DNA from: Stentor coeruleus
Lineage: Eukaryota > Ciliophora > Heterotrichea > Heterotrichida > Stentoridae
Length of the DNA: 64,000 nt
Assembly: GCA_001970955.1 (NCBI GenBank)
Contig: MPUH01000053.1
Location: 1 to 64,000, forward strand
Direction: 5' to 3'
The first letter of the stretch is position 1; each line of letters opens with the position of its first letter. Below the pieces are notes generated by a model. The model was not told where the DNA came from. It saw only the letters and a list, made by a program, of their open reading frames with translations, and ran no database searches. Below are positions 30,543 through 41,772 of the stretch, one piece after another. The translations under genes were made by a program, and so were the position numbers.

Positions 30543-31582
30543 TATTTATATTAATTAATACAAAAGATTTAGATTTTAATTGCAAACTTGTAAAGATTTT
30601 ATGATCGAGGATAAGCTTTAGGATAATTGGTGTGGTTTGATTAGATTAATGAGGATTAAGATGCTTGATATTGGTTGTGTTTTGATGATTTTTTTTGTGT
30701 TGGCTTTTGATAAGTTGGGTGTTGTTGTTAAATGATGAAGGATTAGGGCTTATTAGAATATGGTAGAGAATTTATAAAGGCTTAAAGGTTTTTTTATTTT
30801 ATTATGTAGTTTTATTTTATTTAGATAATTATGAGTGTTTTAAAGTTGGTGAGATGATTACAATATCATTAGAAAAAGCATTTTAGTATATAATAGTAGT
30901 TTTGCTATTTTATTTGAGTTTAAGATTAAATAATTGCTTTCACTTTAAAATAATTCCTACCTAATTAAAACGATAAAACTTAATTTTCACATGATTTAAA
31001 AACACACAAATTATTAGAAAATATTAATGTGATTCAAGCCTCAGAAAAAAATACTTATAAAGAATAGAATTTATAACTTCAGCTATTATATCAATACCCT
31101 TATATTAATATTTTAATTAACCTATACAAAATTATCAAAGTTAAGCCTGGCATTTCTTCATAGCATATTTATAGTTTATTTTTTCATAACCAATTCCGAT
31201 AATCAATCATTCAATAATTATAAAAATTTATCTAATTATTTAAATCATATATTTTCAAGGCAAGGCCGATTTTCTTTCTAGCTTCTTGTGTTAAAAAAAT
31301 ATTTTATTTTTTGGATATTAATGAGAAGATATACTTTCATTTAAATGATATTAGAAATATACTTTAGTAGTCTTCAAGGAAAACAGTTTATATTTAAAGA
31401 AAAGAAGTTTAGGTAATATTAAATAACTGAGCTTTCACTTTTTTTAATCATAATATATAGATTAAAAAAGTAATTGATAGAAAGTTTTTTTTTAAGAAGT
31501 ACAACATTTAATAAAAACATATAACTCAAATTATTATTCCACCCCAAAATCTTCCTTTAATTTCCTCTCACAATATACATAA
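30543..31582. other. Intergenic, no gene seen
   Basis: Divergent spacer of about 1 kb. The left part (30600-30870) is G-rich on the plus strand, the right part AT-rich and finally C-rich next to the plus-strand gene at 31583. No coding frame was found. Confidence 0.6.
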
Positions 31583-33661
31583 ATGATGGAATTAGGTAAG
31601 TTTTCATCACCCTCTGGCGAAATATCTTTTCTAGACAAAGACGACATTAGCGGTCCAGGACGAGAAAACTACGTAAAAAGAACCGGCGATAAATCAGTTG
31701 ACTATGCTTTATTTAAAATATCCCAATTCTCAAGTTCAAGTGAGCCATCAGAAAGAATCAAGTTCACCAAAGAACTTGAAGAGTTATCATTACAACTTGG
31801 GAGTAGAAATCTTTCATCTCTTATTCATGTACTCCATAAACTTGTAACATAAAATCAGACTGAAGATTCAATTGACGTCAAGACGGAAATGTCAACTCAG
31901 CTTCCATCATTATTCCGTGTTTTGATTAAAGAGTTCAATATGTATTCTGATGCTATAGACAATTTATTACCAATATTAGACAAGCTCTTAGATGATAAAA
32001 ATCAAGAAGTCGTCAAAGCTGCTTGTGGAGCTATAGTGTCCATAGCTGAACTTTTGACTAAAGAAGATTGTGCGACCTGTCTTTTAACTATGGTTTTACG
32101 TATTCTTCATGATGAAGATGAAGATACAAAACTTAAAGCTTTAGGAACATTAAAAGACTTAATGTCTTATATAAGTTCTGATTTTTGTGAATGTTTTATT
32201 GCAAAAGAAGCCATGTTATTATCATCAGAAACAATAGTAAAAGTTAGAAAATCTGTAGCTGAGTGTATACCAAAACTAACAAAATGTGTGTCAAGTCTTG
32301 AAGGTATTGAAAAACTCATGAAAGTTTTTGATGAACTAGCTAAAGATAATATGTGGGGTGTGAGAAAAGCTTGTGTCGAAAATATATCTGAAATGTTTGA
32401 AGGTCTAGATGGGGCATTACAAGAAAAATATGCCCTACCATTTTATGAAACTCTATTAAATGACAAGTCAAATTCAGTAAGACAAAGCGGGCTTATGCAA
32501 ATTGGTCCATGTATACACAATTGCAAAACTAAAGTCCCTGATTTTCTTATGAATTTATATATAGAAATGTCTAGAAATACATCAAATAAAGGGGAGATAC
32601 AGTATCATGTTGCATATTATTTCCCTGGAGTACTTCAAAGGCTTGGTAAGTCTTCATGGAATATATTAAGTCAAGTTTATAACAATATCATTGACGAGTC
32701 TGATGCAAAAACCAAAAAATGTCTTATATCAAGTGTACATGAAATAGGGAAAATATTAGAAATAGACATGTCTACAAGTGAACTTGTCCCAATATACGAA
32801 AGGGTGTTATCTGAAAGCATTATATCTAAACAATTGGTTTTACCTGTATTAAGTAAATTCCTTAAGGTAATTCGTCAAGATGCTAGAGTTAATTTCCTTA
32901 AATATATCAAAAGCATGTATAAAATCTCAGCAAGCTGGAGGATAAGACTTATGGTTGCTGAGCAACTTGAAGATTTTATTGAGCTTTTTGAAATCGATAT
33001 TGTAATTAATGAACTTTACCCTATAGCTAGTGCTTTAGCTGATGATAAAATAGCTAAAATAAGAGAAAAATCAGCTTTAGGACTTGGGAAAATCATTAAT
33101 TTACTTATTTCTAATGGATGCTCTTCAGAAATCCTCCAGCAATTCCGTAATTTATCTCAAAAATCAAGTACAGCTTATAGAAAACAAGTCTTTGCCCTAG
33201 CTTGTCAATCTATATCCCCCAACCCAATGTTCCCTTCAGTTTTAGGCAATGAATTCCGAGCTTTATGTGATGAAAAATCCCCAAACCTCCGTATTTGTTG
33301 TGCTAAAGCTGTTAAAAAAGCAAGGGAAAACAATAGAAACGAAAACTATTGGGTAAGTCTTTTTGATAAATTTTCCCTAGATTTTGATGCTGATGTGAGA
33401 TATGAAGTAACAGGGAAATATGATATAAAAAGAGGAATTCATAAACTTCGTCCTAATAGCCAAAAAGCATCAGAACTCATGTTCCCAATGGTTAGAGCTT
33501 TGTTTCCAGATGATGATCTTCAAGAAGTCATAACATTTTCATTAAGCGAAAAATACGTTTTTGAGATGATTAAAAGCTCAATAATCCCTTCGATGAACGG
33601 ACTTTACCATGAAGTAGATTTGAGTTCTGTGCAGAAAAGTAAGATGAAAATAGATTTTTAG
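31583..33661 (+). CDS. PPP4R1: HEAT-repeat PP4 regulatory subunit 1-like protein
   Basis: A 687-residue alpha-solenoid in two exons joined by a 15-base intron at 31844-31858 (gtaacataaaatcag), which links ...VLHKL to TEDSID... in frame. HEAT repeats run through most of the protein. DNMWGVRKACVEN, ...SNSVRQSGLMQIGPCI and VAYYFPGVLQRLGKSSW match the spacing and wording of protein phosphatase 4 regulatory subunit 1 more closely than the PP2A scaffold subunit A. It would dock the PP4 catalytic subunit to substrates; the catalytic gene is not in the window. A PP2A-A assignment remains possible. Its stop is 21 bases from the convergent VDAC stop, and an R4-like subunit lies 2.5 kb away. Confidence 0.8.
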
Positions 33662-33682
33662 TGTTAGGATAAAAGAAATCGA

Positions 33683-34540
33683 TTATTGGTTAAACTTAAT
33701 TCTAATACCGTATTCAAATGGAGAGGTTTTAATAAACATGTTGAGTTTAGCACCAGTTACCACTGTCACTTTTTCTGAGATTTTACTACGAAGAGCTAGC
33801 CAGAGGTATCCGCATTGGTTTAGTTTTGCTTTGACTAAAGTTTTGTCGTCAAGTTTTTTCTGCCCTGCAAGTTCGATAAAAAGGTTTTTATCAAAGTGAC
33901 TGTATTTGATTGAACCTCCTAGAAGAATATCTTTACGTTTGCTGCTATAGAAAGTTGCGATAAGGTTGCCTAGAGAATATGAGTTTTTGCTAAGACTTTC
34001 ATGTTTAATAACAGTTCTATAATTGTCTTTGAAATACCAAAAAGCTGCATTATAGGTTGTAAAACGTTTTTGGGATGGGTCGAAGAGAACATCAAAACCT
34101 CCACCAAGGTTGTTATGCCCAAAGACTACATTAAGCTTAGAAGTCAAATCATTAACAACAGTAGCTTTGCACCTGCATCTATCGTGTATAGATTCTAATG
34201 AAAGAGAAATTTTTTGATGCTCATTTTGAGACTCAAACTCAGCTTTACCCTTTAAGTTTGATTTTGATTCAGGGGTATATTCTAATGATGATTTCACTAA
34301 AGAAGTTGATGATAATTCCTGTTTAACACTGAAGTTTTTATTCTTATACATAAAATAAGTACTTCCTAATGTTGTTGCATCTTTCCCTTCAACACCCTTT
34401 TGTTTATAAGAAGTCTTAACTGTCAATCCTGAGGCTCTTGCATAAGCTGAAATAGCTAGATCTTGACCAACACAAAAGTTCTTTTTACATAAGTCCTCTT
34501 GTAGTTTGCTGAGATTTGCGAAACTTTCAAGCTGAGCCAT
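33683..34540 (-). CDS. VDAC: Mitochondrial porin (VDAC)
   Basis: A 285-residue protein of the eukaryotic porin family: no presequence, alternating polar and hydrophobic beta-strands throughout, and a conserved centre with KCKATVVNDLTSKLNVVFGH then GGGFDVLFDPSQKRF and NAAFWYFKDNYRTVIKHE. Length is the normal VDAC size (about 280), consistent with a 19-strand barrel. It forms the main outer-membrane channel for ATP, ADP and other metabolites. The end RIKFNQ fits the C-terminal beta signal used for SAM-complex insertion. Sequence divergence from animal VDAC is large, as usual in ciliates. Confidence 0.85.
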   Translation of the reverse strand: MAQLESFANLSKLQEDLCKKNFCVGQDLAISAYARASGLTVKTSYKQKGVEGKDATTLGSTYFMYKNKNFSVKQELSSTSLVKSSLEYTPESKSNLKGKAEFESQNEHQKISLSLESIHDRCRCKATVVNDLTSKLNVVFGHNNLGGGFDVLFDPSQKRFTTYNAAFWYFKDNYRTVIKHESLSKNSYSLGNLIATFYSSKRKDILLGGSIKYSHFDKNLFIELAGQKKLDDKTLVKAKLNQCGYLWLALRSKISEKVTVVTGAKLNMFIKTSPFEYGIRIKFNQ

Positions 34541-34630
34541 TTATTATGTAATATCATTAGACATAATGGGTGTAAATTTTTACTCCAAATAAACTTTTGG
34601 AATATAAAATAATATTTTTTTAGCTAGGGT

Positions 34631-35428
34631 TTAAAATATAGAACAACATTGTTGACGTTTAGAAGCTTCGATGATTATACCCATACTGCTTCGTTCTTTT
34701 TGCTGAATAGAAATTCCTTTGATTATTACGTTCCTTCCGTAACCTGCTATTATTACACGGTTTTCTATTAGAGAGGGGATGAACTTGTTACAATATGTTT
34801 GAAAAACTGTTGATTGCAAGGTGCTAAGCTTTATACTAACATAAATGCGATCATCTCCATTATCTTTAATCCTAATATCCAAATTTGTAAACTCCTCATT
34901 CGGGTCAAACTTCTCCTCAGGGATCTGTTGTCTTTTAAAAAACACGAATTCATTATCATTTCCAATAGGTGACCCAAACACAATAAAAATCCCATCAATT
35001 TCAGATTCCTTTGAGATTTTCAAAATAGCTGAGTTCGGATCTTTAACCCCAGTTCCTCTTGTAACTATCCAAACTTCACTATTCAACGAGAGTTTTACTT
35101 CAACTTTTATCTCCACAGCCAATGATTTTAATGTAATGAATTCTTTGCATCTTATAATCCTATTAGCAAGATAAAGTCCTTCTTCTAAACAAAGACCGTT
35201 TATACTATTCCATTTCCCTTTGATTTCACTAAGCCCATCTATAATATGAAAAGATGCAGCTTCCCATAAATCAGTTGTATAGTTACTACAGAAATTTTCT
35301 TGAATTATGTATTTGTCTATTAACTTACGTTCATTTTTTAGCCATTCGGAATAGCAGTGAGATTGATCCTGAAGGATTGATAGCTGTTTTTCAGTTTGTG
35401 TCAAAAGAAGATTTTCAAAGGATGACAT
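34631..35428 (-). CDS. Unknown protein with a possible CaaX prenylation end
   Basis: A 265-residue soluble protein of mixed beta and helical character with no domain I recognise. It ends KRQQCCSIF; the last four residues CSIF fit a CaaX box (C, S, aliphatic I, F), and F at the last position favours geranylgeranylation, with the adjacent Cys available for palmitoylation. This suggests membrane attachment by lipid. It is transcribed in the same direction as VDAC, 90 bases upstream of it. No GTPase motifs are present, so it is not a Rab or Rho protein. Confidence 0.75.
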   Translation of the reverse strand: MSSFENLLLTQTEKQLSILQDQSHCYSEWLKNERKLIDKYIIQENFCSNYTTDLWEAASFHIIDGLSEIKGKWNSINGLCLEEGLYLANRIIRCKEFITLKSLAVEIKVEVKLSLNSEVWIVTRGTGVKDPNSAILKISKESEIDGIFIVFGSPIGNDNEFVFFKRQQIPEEKFDPNEEFTNLDIRIKDNGDDRIYVSIKLSTLQSTVFQTYCNKFIPSLIENRVIIAGYGRNVIIKGISIQQKERSSMGIIIEASKRQQCCSIF

Positions 35429-36202
35429 GATTGTTTATGAAATGATTGGAAGATATTTGATATAAGTTTTATTTTAAAAAATAATATTTTATTGGCGGGT
35501 TTGAAGAAATTGATAAAAGTGTTTAGGTTTTGATTGGTAGAGTAAAGGATTTAAATATGATAGGATTTAGAGGAAAGATATGAGAAATTATGGGTGGAGA
35601 GATTTAAGGTTTAGGATGAGAAAGTTTTTGAAGTTGAAGTTTTTGAGGAGTTTGGTAGATGATTTTTTTAATTCGAATGCTTGCAACTTTTATTAAAAAT
35701 ATACATATAATTATAATAACTCAGTGAGGAAATTTATTAATTTTTAACAGCTCAGTTGTATTATGTTGTGTAACTTTTATTTTATATTTTCATAAACTAG
35801 GTGTATTAATAAAATCATTTCTAGTTTGCTTCCTTAAATTATTCTTGAATCTTAATTTTATATGCATTTCTTTAGTTCTAAAATCTATTATTTATATATA
35901 TATATTAATTATTCTACATATAAATGCAAATATTTTTTTATATATCCCATCCTTTCCATAATTATTGATCATATATCATATAATTTCTAACTTCTTTCAC
36001 TATAAATTTTATAAACAACCCAATTCCCATTGAAACTTCATCCAAAATCTTCATAATTTATTTTTCACTTCTCTAACTACTCTAAAAACACTTATAATAA
36101 AAATCCTTTCAAAAAATGCATCCCAAATTACGACTAAGCTTTTAAAATATTTCCCATATAATACTTTTTCTCCATAGCCTATACAATTTTAGCAATATAT
36201 AT
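35429..36202. other. Intergenic, no gene seen
   Basis: Divergent promoter region. G-rich on the plus strand to about 35670 (upstream of the minus-strand gene), then very AT-rich with a TA run near 35893-35906, then C-rich and G-poor from about 35940 towards the plus-strand gene. Confidence 0.6.
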
Positions 36203-38284
36203 ATGGAATTCCCTTTAGACTGGATAAAAAATTCTAACCTCGAAATCGAAAAAGTATCAGAAAACGTAAAAGTAATAACTAAACAGTCTGAATCTGAAGT
36301 TAATATGTGGGCTACAGCTGATGACCTAACAGAAAGGGCAAAAGCTGAGATTTTTTTAGAGTCAGGCTTCCCTTTACAAAAAGCATGGGTCATGCAGAAT
36401 TTACATATTGTCCTTCAATGCGATTCTAAAGGGATTTTACAATACGTGCTGGTACTTCTTATCTAGAAAAATGTCATCAACTGGCCAGAAGAACTTCAGC
36501 TTGAATTCGGCACAGGGATCTTAAACTCCCTAAAACTCCAACTAATTCCAGACGATCTCAAATGTGAAACCATCGAACTTTCTCTAACATTTCTAAGTTT
36601 CTACTCAAGGACTTTACATACAAAATGGCTTCCGGTTTTCATTTATCTTCTCCCTTTAATCCCAATTTCCATTATCAAAAACAAACTCATCCCAGAGCTT
36701 ATGTTATTATCAGATTTCACACAAAAAGCTATAACAAGACAAGTTTCATGTCATTTATTAAATGCTTTAGCTGATGTTATTGGAAAAGATTTCAAAGGTT
36801 TATTAATGCAGCGTGTAAAATCTTTATCACAAGATACAAACCCTGAAGTTAGAGAAGAAATGTCTAAAGCATGGCTTGGGATAATAAATGCAGTAGGTAA
36901 AATCCCCCTTGAAGAGATGATTTTTTTTGATATACTTAAATTAGTTGAAGATGAGATTGAGACTATTAAATGCAATGGAATTAAACTATTTATTGATTGT
37001 ATTGGATACCTTTCAGATACGTTTTTTACTAAAGAAGCGGTACCGTATATAATGAATTATATATACTCATCACAAAATGCTGCAGTTGATTTGACTGTCA
37101 GTCAAAATATTGGGAAATTTGTACAAGGATGTCATGGTGGGTTTAGAGCTGAGAATATTCAATTAATACGTAGATTATTGACAAAAGATCAAGCATATAG
37201 AAAAAACTTAGCTTATAATTTCCCAGGTTTGGCACAATTGATGAGTCTTTGTTCTGAAATGAAAGATATAGCTCAAACTCTGGCAAATGATTCGGATGCT
37301 ATGGTAAAAGTGACGTTTGCAGCAGGATTTCATGAAGTTTTAGCACTAAGCAAGAACTGCAAAATCCTTAAAAAAATCGCTGTAAAGCTTATTGAAGATA
37401 ACGACACGAAAATCATGGTTTTTAAAAAACTTGCTTATTGGAGTCCGATTTTTGACCCATCTTTTCTACTTAGTAAATACACCAAAGTATTAATTTTACC
37501 TATAGACTGGCGAACCCAATCAATTTTAATATACAATCTTCAAGAAGCCCTAAACAATTTCGAACTTAAAGACCTTTTAGATAACCTTGTCCCTTTACTT
37601 TTACATAAAATGATGACATCTTGTTGGCCAATCAAATCTGCAGCATCAGAACTTCTAGCCCGGGTTCTAAAAAACACTTACTATATAAGCCGGAAATTAG
37701 ATATTTGCAATATAGTCAAAGAAAAATTCGCCAGATCACGATGTTGCTATGATCGGATTCTCTTTATGGAATTCCTCACGCATATATGCAAACTTATGAG
37801 TAAAAAGTTCTTTACTAAACATTTTTTCGATGATTATCTTTGTTTGTCTGGAGACTCAAGTCATTCCGTACGTTTAAAGTTTTTAACTACTGGGTTTGTT
37901 ATTGGGACATATACGAATTTTGATCAGATTAGAAGTTTAGTAAAAGATGTTGAATATGCTGAGACTACTTGTAAAAATACAGCTAATGAATTGGTTGAGT
38001 ATTTTAAAAGTAAAGTGTTTATTGAAAAACATACTGAGAATATGATGAAAGATAGACAAAAAGAGGTTTTTGAGGCACAACAGGAGGTTCAGGAAATTAA
38101 TGAGTTAGAGAGTGCTAAGAAGAAAAGCAGTGAGGAAGCTGGGATTAAAGGTGGAGTTGATGTGAAAAATAATAAAAAAGTTCCGGTTAAAGGGAAAGTT
38201 AGTGTTGAGAATACTGATCTGAAGCTTAGGGGGGCAAGGTCAACTGCAGCTATTAAGCCATCTTTGCCTGCAAAAAAGAAGTAA
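36203..38284 (+). CDS. PPP4R4: HEAT-repeat PP4 regulatory subunit 4-like protein
   Basis: A 688-residue protein in two exons joined by a 15-base intron at 36452-36466 (gtacttcttatctag), which links ...LQYVL to KNVINWPEEL in frame. The body is HEAT-repeat solenoid, and segments such as WLPVFIYLLPLIP, RQVSCHLLNALADVIGKDF and SQDTNPEVREEMSKAW resemble protein phosphatase 4 regulatory subunit 4. A lysine-rich low-complexity tail of about 70 residues (...KKKSSEEAG...KVPVKGKVS...) follows, as in PPP4R4. It may hold PP4 in the cytoplasm. The family call is from overall pattern; a profile search is needed to separate it from other HEAT proteins. Confidence 0.7.
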
Positions 38285-38338
38285 CTTATATTTAACTATC
38301 AGGTTTTGTATGAGAATATTATATAAGAAATATATACA

Positions 38339-38812
38339 CTAAACTATACTCGAAAATATATGTCCTAATTGCTCTTTAATATCTTTTCTTATAGTATCCA
38401 ATCTGTCCATAAGCATCTTTCTTGTTTTTATTATCTCTTTAATTACAATTTTCAACTCGATTATTGGATTTTCTTTACTTTCATCATGAGAAGTTTCATT
38501 TTCTTCATTAAATTCATGCAGCTGGTCTATGTTTTGAAGTATATTTTCGGAACTATCTGATTTAAAGCTACAAAGATCGTTGTTGGATGAGGTACTGCTA
38601 TTATAGGAAAAATTTTGAGGGAATTTTAGGTCAGTATTTGTCGTGGTTTTTGAAGGGAGTTTAAAATACTCTTTATCACAAACTTCGAAAGTGTGAATGG
38701 CTGGGGGGGAAAAATTCAGAGTTGATGGGAAAGGAATGCCAGGGTCTTCGTCAAACGCAAAAAAGCCATTTGCTGGCATGGCTGAAGGCGTTCTACGATG
38801 CTTTGCTGACAT
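38339..38812 (-). CDS. Unknown serine-rich protein with C-terminal helix
   Basis: A 157-residue protein. The first 12 residues (MSAKHRRTPSAM) are basic and contain RRTPS, a plausible kinase site. A low-complexity S, N and T region follows, then a C-terminal helix (IIELKIVIKEIIKTRKMLMDRLDTIRKDI) likely to form a coiled coil. No family is recognised. It lies 54 bases from the convergent R4-like gene and 76 bases downstream of MON1 on the same strand. Confidence 0.7.
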   Translation of the reverse strand: MSAKHRRTPSAMPANGFFAFDEDPGIPFPSTLNFSPPAIHTFEVCDKEYFKLPSKTTTNTDLKFPQNFSYNSSTSSNNDLCSFKSDSSENILQNIDQLHEFNEENETSHDESKENPIIELKIVIKEIIKTRKMLMDRLDTIRKDIKEQLGHIFSSIV

Positions 38813-38888
38813 TTATTAATTTCTTTTCCATAAAATATGATTATTTTTATGATAGAATAAAAATGAAAAAGCATCAAGGTAGTTTAGG

Positions 38889-40130
38889 TTATTTAGGGAT
38901 AAATAAATTAGACTCTTCTTGTTTAAGAGTTTTACATAGCTGTGAGCATACCTGGACACATGTATTTATTGGGATTATAGATGACATCGATGCTAAAAGT
39001 TCATAATCTTGGTTTCTTATACACACTATCATTTCATTCCTATAAATGTCAACTTTAGTATAATTCCCTTTATAATACTCTATGAATTCAGAAAGACTAT
39101 GAGCTTGATTATATCTAATCATAAGCTGCTGATAATACTCTTTAGGTAATTCTGGAAGGTGTATAAAATTCGCAGGGTGTGTTCCTGACATCACAAACTG
39201 ATCATAAAACTTAGAAAAGTACACAAAATGATTAACCTCTTTAACATCAAAAGTATACACAGGATAAGGCATACAAGAAATACTCTCCTCAATAGCCAGT
39301 TTAATACCTTCCAACTCAGCTTCAATTGCATTACCACATGTTTTAAGTTCTTTAAACGCTGAAGCATTATCCGATAACAAAACAATAAAAATATTCGATT
39401 CTTGCATCAATGTAACCCAAGTATACAAAAACCCTTCATCCGAAAAATGAGGTAAACATATAGGAGTCCAACTCATTGTCGACCTTAAAGATGTATATGA
39501 CGTTATAAGATTTGATAACAAAGCTGCATCAATATGATGAAGTCCAACATTCTTCCTTGTGTATCTATATATAACATAATTTGTAGTCATGACAAATCCA
39601 TAAACCACATCACTATGAATATTATTCTTAAATATTGATGCTATCATATTACGTTGATTTGATGGCATACGTGAAGGTCCAAAACCTTTAATAAAATGTA
39701 AACATCGTGCTGTAGTTTTAATCATACAATCTAATGAAGAATGAGTACCACCCATAAGATTCCGTGCATCATAGTTTGGACGACTTATAAGCATTGTTGT
39801 TATGTTATTAGTCAATGTTGATATAACTTTTGAATGCAACATACCTAGTTGTTGATAAATTGATTCAATAGTTTCATTGTTTTTACAAACACATACATAG
39901 TATAAAGCTTGAGTGCATAAGAAGACTATATTCACATCTTTGGTTTTTATGAACCTTAATGTGTCTTGTTGATTTCGATAGTATTGTTGGAAATTACATA
40001 ATATTGCTGTAACTGAACCGATAAAAGTTATGAGATCAGTTTCATTACCGTATCTAGTCCAAACAGGTTTACCAGCATTTGTGAAAACAAAAAACTGTTT
40101 TTTCTTTGAGAAAGACTTTGTGTGCTCCAT
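38889..40130 (-). CDS. MON1: MON1, vacuolar/endosomal fusion protein
   Basis: A 413-residue protein opening with KKKQFFVFTNAGKPVWTRYGNE, the signature of MON1 (longin domain). Later matches include STLTNNITTMLISRPNYDARNLMGGT and the C-terminal longin-like modules ending near TCVQVC. MON1 pairs with CCZ1 to form the guanine-nucleotide exchange factor that activates Rab7 during endosome maturation and vacuole fusion. This form lacks the long acidic N-terminal extension of yeast Mon1, starting almost at the conserved domain. CCZ1 is not in the window. Confidence 0.93.
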   Translation of the reverse strand: MEHTKSFSKKKQFFVFTNAGKPVWTRYGNETDLITFIGSVTAILCNFQQYYRNQQDTLRFIKTKDVNIVFLCTQALYYVCVCKNNETIESIYQQLGMLHSKVISTLTNNITTMLISRPNYDARNLMGGTHSSLDCMIKTTARCLHFIKGFGPSRMPSNQRNMIASIFKNNIHSDVVYGFVMTTNYVIYRYTRKNVGLHHIDAALLSNLITSYTSLRSTMSWTPICLPHFSDEGFLYTWVTLMQESNIFIVLLSDNASAFKELKTCGNAIEAELEGIKLAIEESISCMPYPVYTFDVKEVNHFVYFSKFYDQFVMSGTHPANFIHLPELPKEYYQQLMIRYNQAHSLSEFIEYYKGNYTKVDIYRNEMIVCIRNQDYELLASMSSIIPINTCVQVCSQLCKTLKQEESNLFIPK

Positions 40131-40623
40131 TGTTAAATATAAAATTATATATTACTTTAGGGTATTGGTAAAAGGTCAGAGAAGTTGTGTTAAATTTGGT
40201 TATAATGGGGTAAGGATATTTTATTCGACATTTGGGAATGCAAGCCATATTTATATGTTACTTTTGGGGTTATGATGATGGTTTTTAAGAGGAAAGAGTT
40301 TTTGTAGAGGTGTTTTTAGGGTTGTGAGGATTTTGTGAGTTTTTGGTGGGGTAGGATGTGAGGAAAATCCTGTTGATTAATATTCTCTACAGATAGTATT
40401 TATGATTTATGTATTTATTATGGTTGTTATGGCTTTTAGATTTTGAGGGTTTTGCAGTAATGATAAATGAGAAGTGTATTGTTAAATACACTTTTTTTAA
40501 AGTTTGCATGTTTTTATGAATATTTTATTATAATAAGTGAAGGCTAACCCTGATTTACTTTATAAAATTTGAATTTTTTACCTTCTTATCACTCCATCTA
40601 CCATTTAATTTCATCTGGCTATT
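40131..40623. other. Intergenic, no gene seen
   Basis: Spacer between two minus-strand genes. Strongly G-rich and C-poor on the plus strand from 40150 to about 40470 (upstream of MON1), becoming C-containing near the Arp2 stop. Confidence 0.6.
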
Positions 40624-41772
40624 TTATCTATTTTTATGGAGAATTCTCGGTCCTTCTTCTTCCCAATTAAATTTGTAAGTCCACGACTCAGGGCTTGCTT
40701 TATAAATCCTTGTCAAAGTTGTTGCTCCAATATAAACAAGATGCTTTCTATAAGGAGGATCTTCTACCTTAATAACAATCTTACTACTAGAGCTTCCACC
40801 TCTTAATTCTCTATGCATTCTCCTAAGGTCTCTTTGAATCCTAGTAGAAATCCCAGGAAGCATTGTCGTCCCACCAGATAATAGCATACCTCTAAACAAC
40901 GAAGCTCTAACATCCATAGGTGAATTCATAATACTATTGAAAATCATCTCTGACAACCCATCACAATCCTTTCCTAGCAAATAAGGACTAAAAAGTACTT
41001 CTCCACATTCAAACCTTTCCGGGCCAACTTTTATCCAAGACCCATCTGGTAATTGATAGTCTTCTTCTAGAACTGTTGTATCTTTAGCTAAAGTTCTTTC
41101 TTCAAGAATATCTGCTGAAACATAACACATTCTTTCTTTAATTTCGCGAACTATTTCGAAATCAGCTGAAGTGTGGAAATTGTACCCACGTAAAAGAAGC
41201 AATTTGATTAGGTATTCAGTTAAATGACGACCAGCTATATTTATTCTTTGGATTGAATGAGTATTGACTCTACCTTCAGCTACTGGTATACAATGAGTGA
41301 CTCCATCACCTGAATCGATGACTAAGCCTGTAACATAACCCATTGCATATAAAGATAGAGTTGCTTGAATTTGCACATCTAAACCAATAAAGCCAAGCTT
41401 TTCATACATGATTTCTGCCATCTTCTCACGGTTTTTCAATGGGTTCATTGGAGCTTCAGTCATCATAACACAAGTCTTACTTCTGTCTACTTTGAATTTG
41501 TTAAAGGTATAAGCCCATACTTTTTCCATTGCATCCCAATCCTTAACAATACCTTCATCCATTGGCCGTAATAGTTGTAAAGCAGCTCGTTTTGATTCTA
41601 TTTCTTCTCCAATATACTCTGCATTCATATCTATTGTCCTATCAATTAATTCTGCAAAGTTAGGGTGGGGTTTACCAATTATTGATGGGACTGAGTATTC
41701 CGGGAAATTCGAAGTTGCCCTGCCAACTTTTATAAAACCAGTCCCGTTATCACAAATAAGCGGATCCTCCAT
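40624..41772 (-). CDS. ARP2: Actin-related protein 2 (Arp2)
   Basis: A 382-residue actin-fold protein. ICDNGTGFIKVG, TEAPMNPLKNREK, VIDSGDGVTH and LSGGTTMLPG are the phosphate-binding and hinge motifs; DYQLPDGSWIKVG and the Arp2-style EDPPYRKHLVYIGATTL near the C-terminus separate it from actin. Within the Arp2/3 complex it nucleates branched actin filaments. Length is close to human ARP2 (394). The ATG at 41772 follows a G-rich plus-strand flank with only a few C over 180 bases. Confidence 0.9.
   Translation of the reverse strand: MEDPLICDNGTGFIKVGRATSNFPEYSVPSIIGKPHPNFAELIDRTIDMNAEYIGEEIESKRAALQLLRPMDEGIVKDWDAMEKVWAYTFNKFKVDRSKTCVMMTEAPMNPLKNREKMAEIMYEKLGFIGLDVQIQATLSLYAMGYVTGLVIDSGDGVTHCIPVAEGRVNTHSIQRINIAGRHLTEYLIKLLLLRGYNFHTSADFEIVREIKERMCYVSADILEERTLAKDTTVLEEDYQLPDGSWIKVGPERFECGEVLFSPYLLGKDCDGLSEMIFNSIMNSPMDVRASLFRGMLLSGGTTMLPGISTRIQRDLRRMHRELRGGSSSSKIVIKVEDPPYRKHLVYIGATTLTRIYKASPESWTYKFNWEEEGPRILHKNR

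Noticed and set aside
31583-33661. Two separate genes on either side of 31850
   Set aside because: A 15-base GTA...AG intron with A at position 10 joins them in frame into one HEAT-repeat protein; the same applies to 36203-38284 and 61071-63323.
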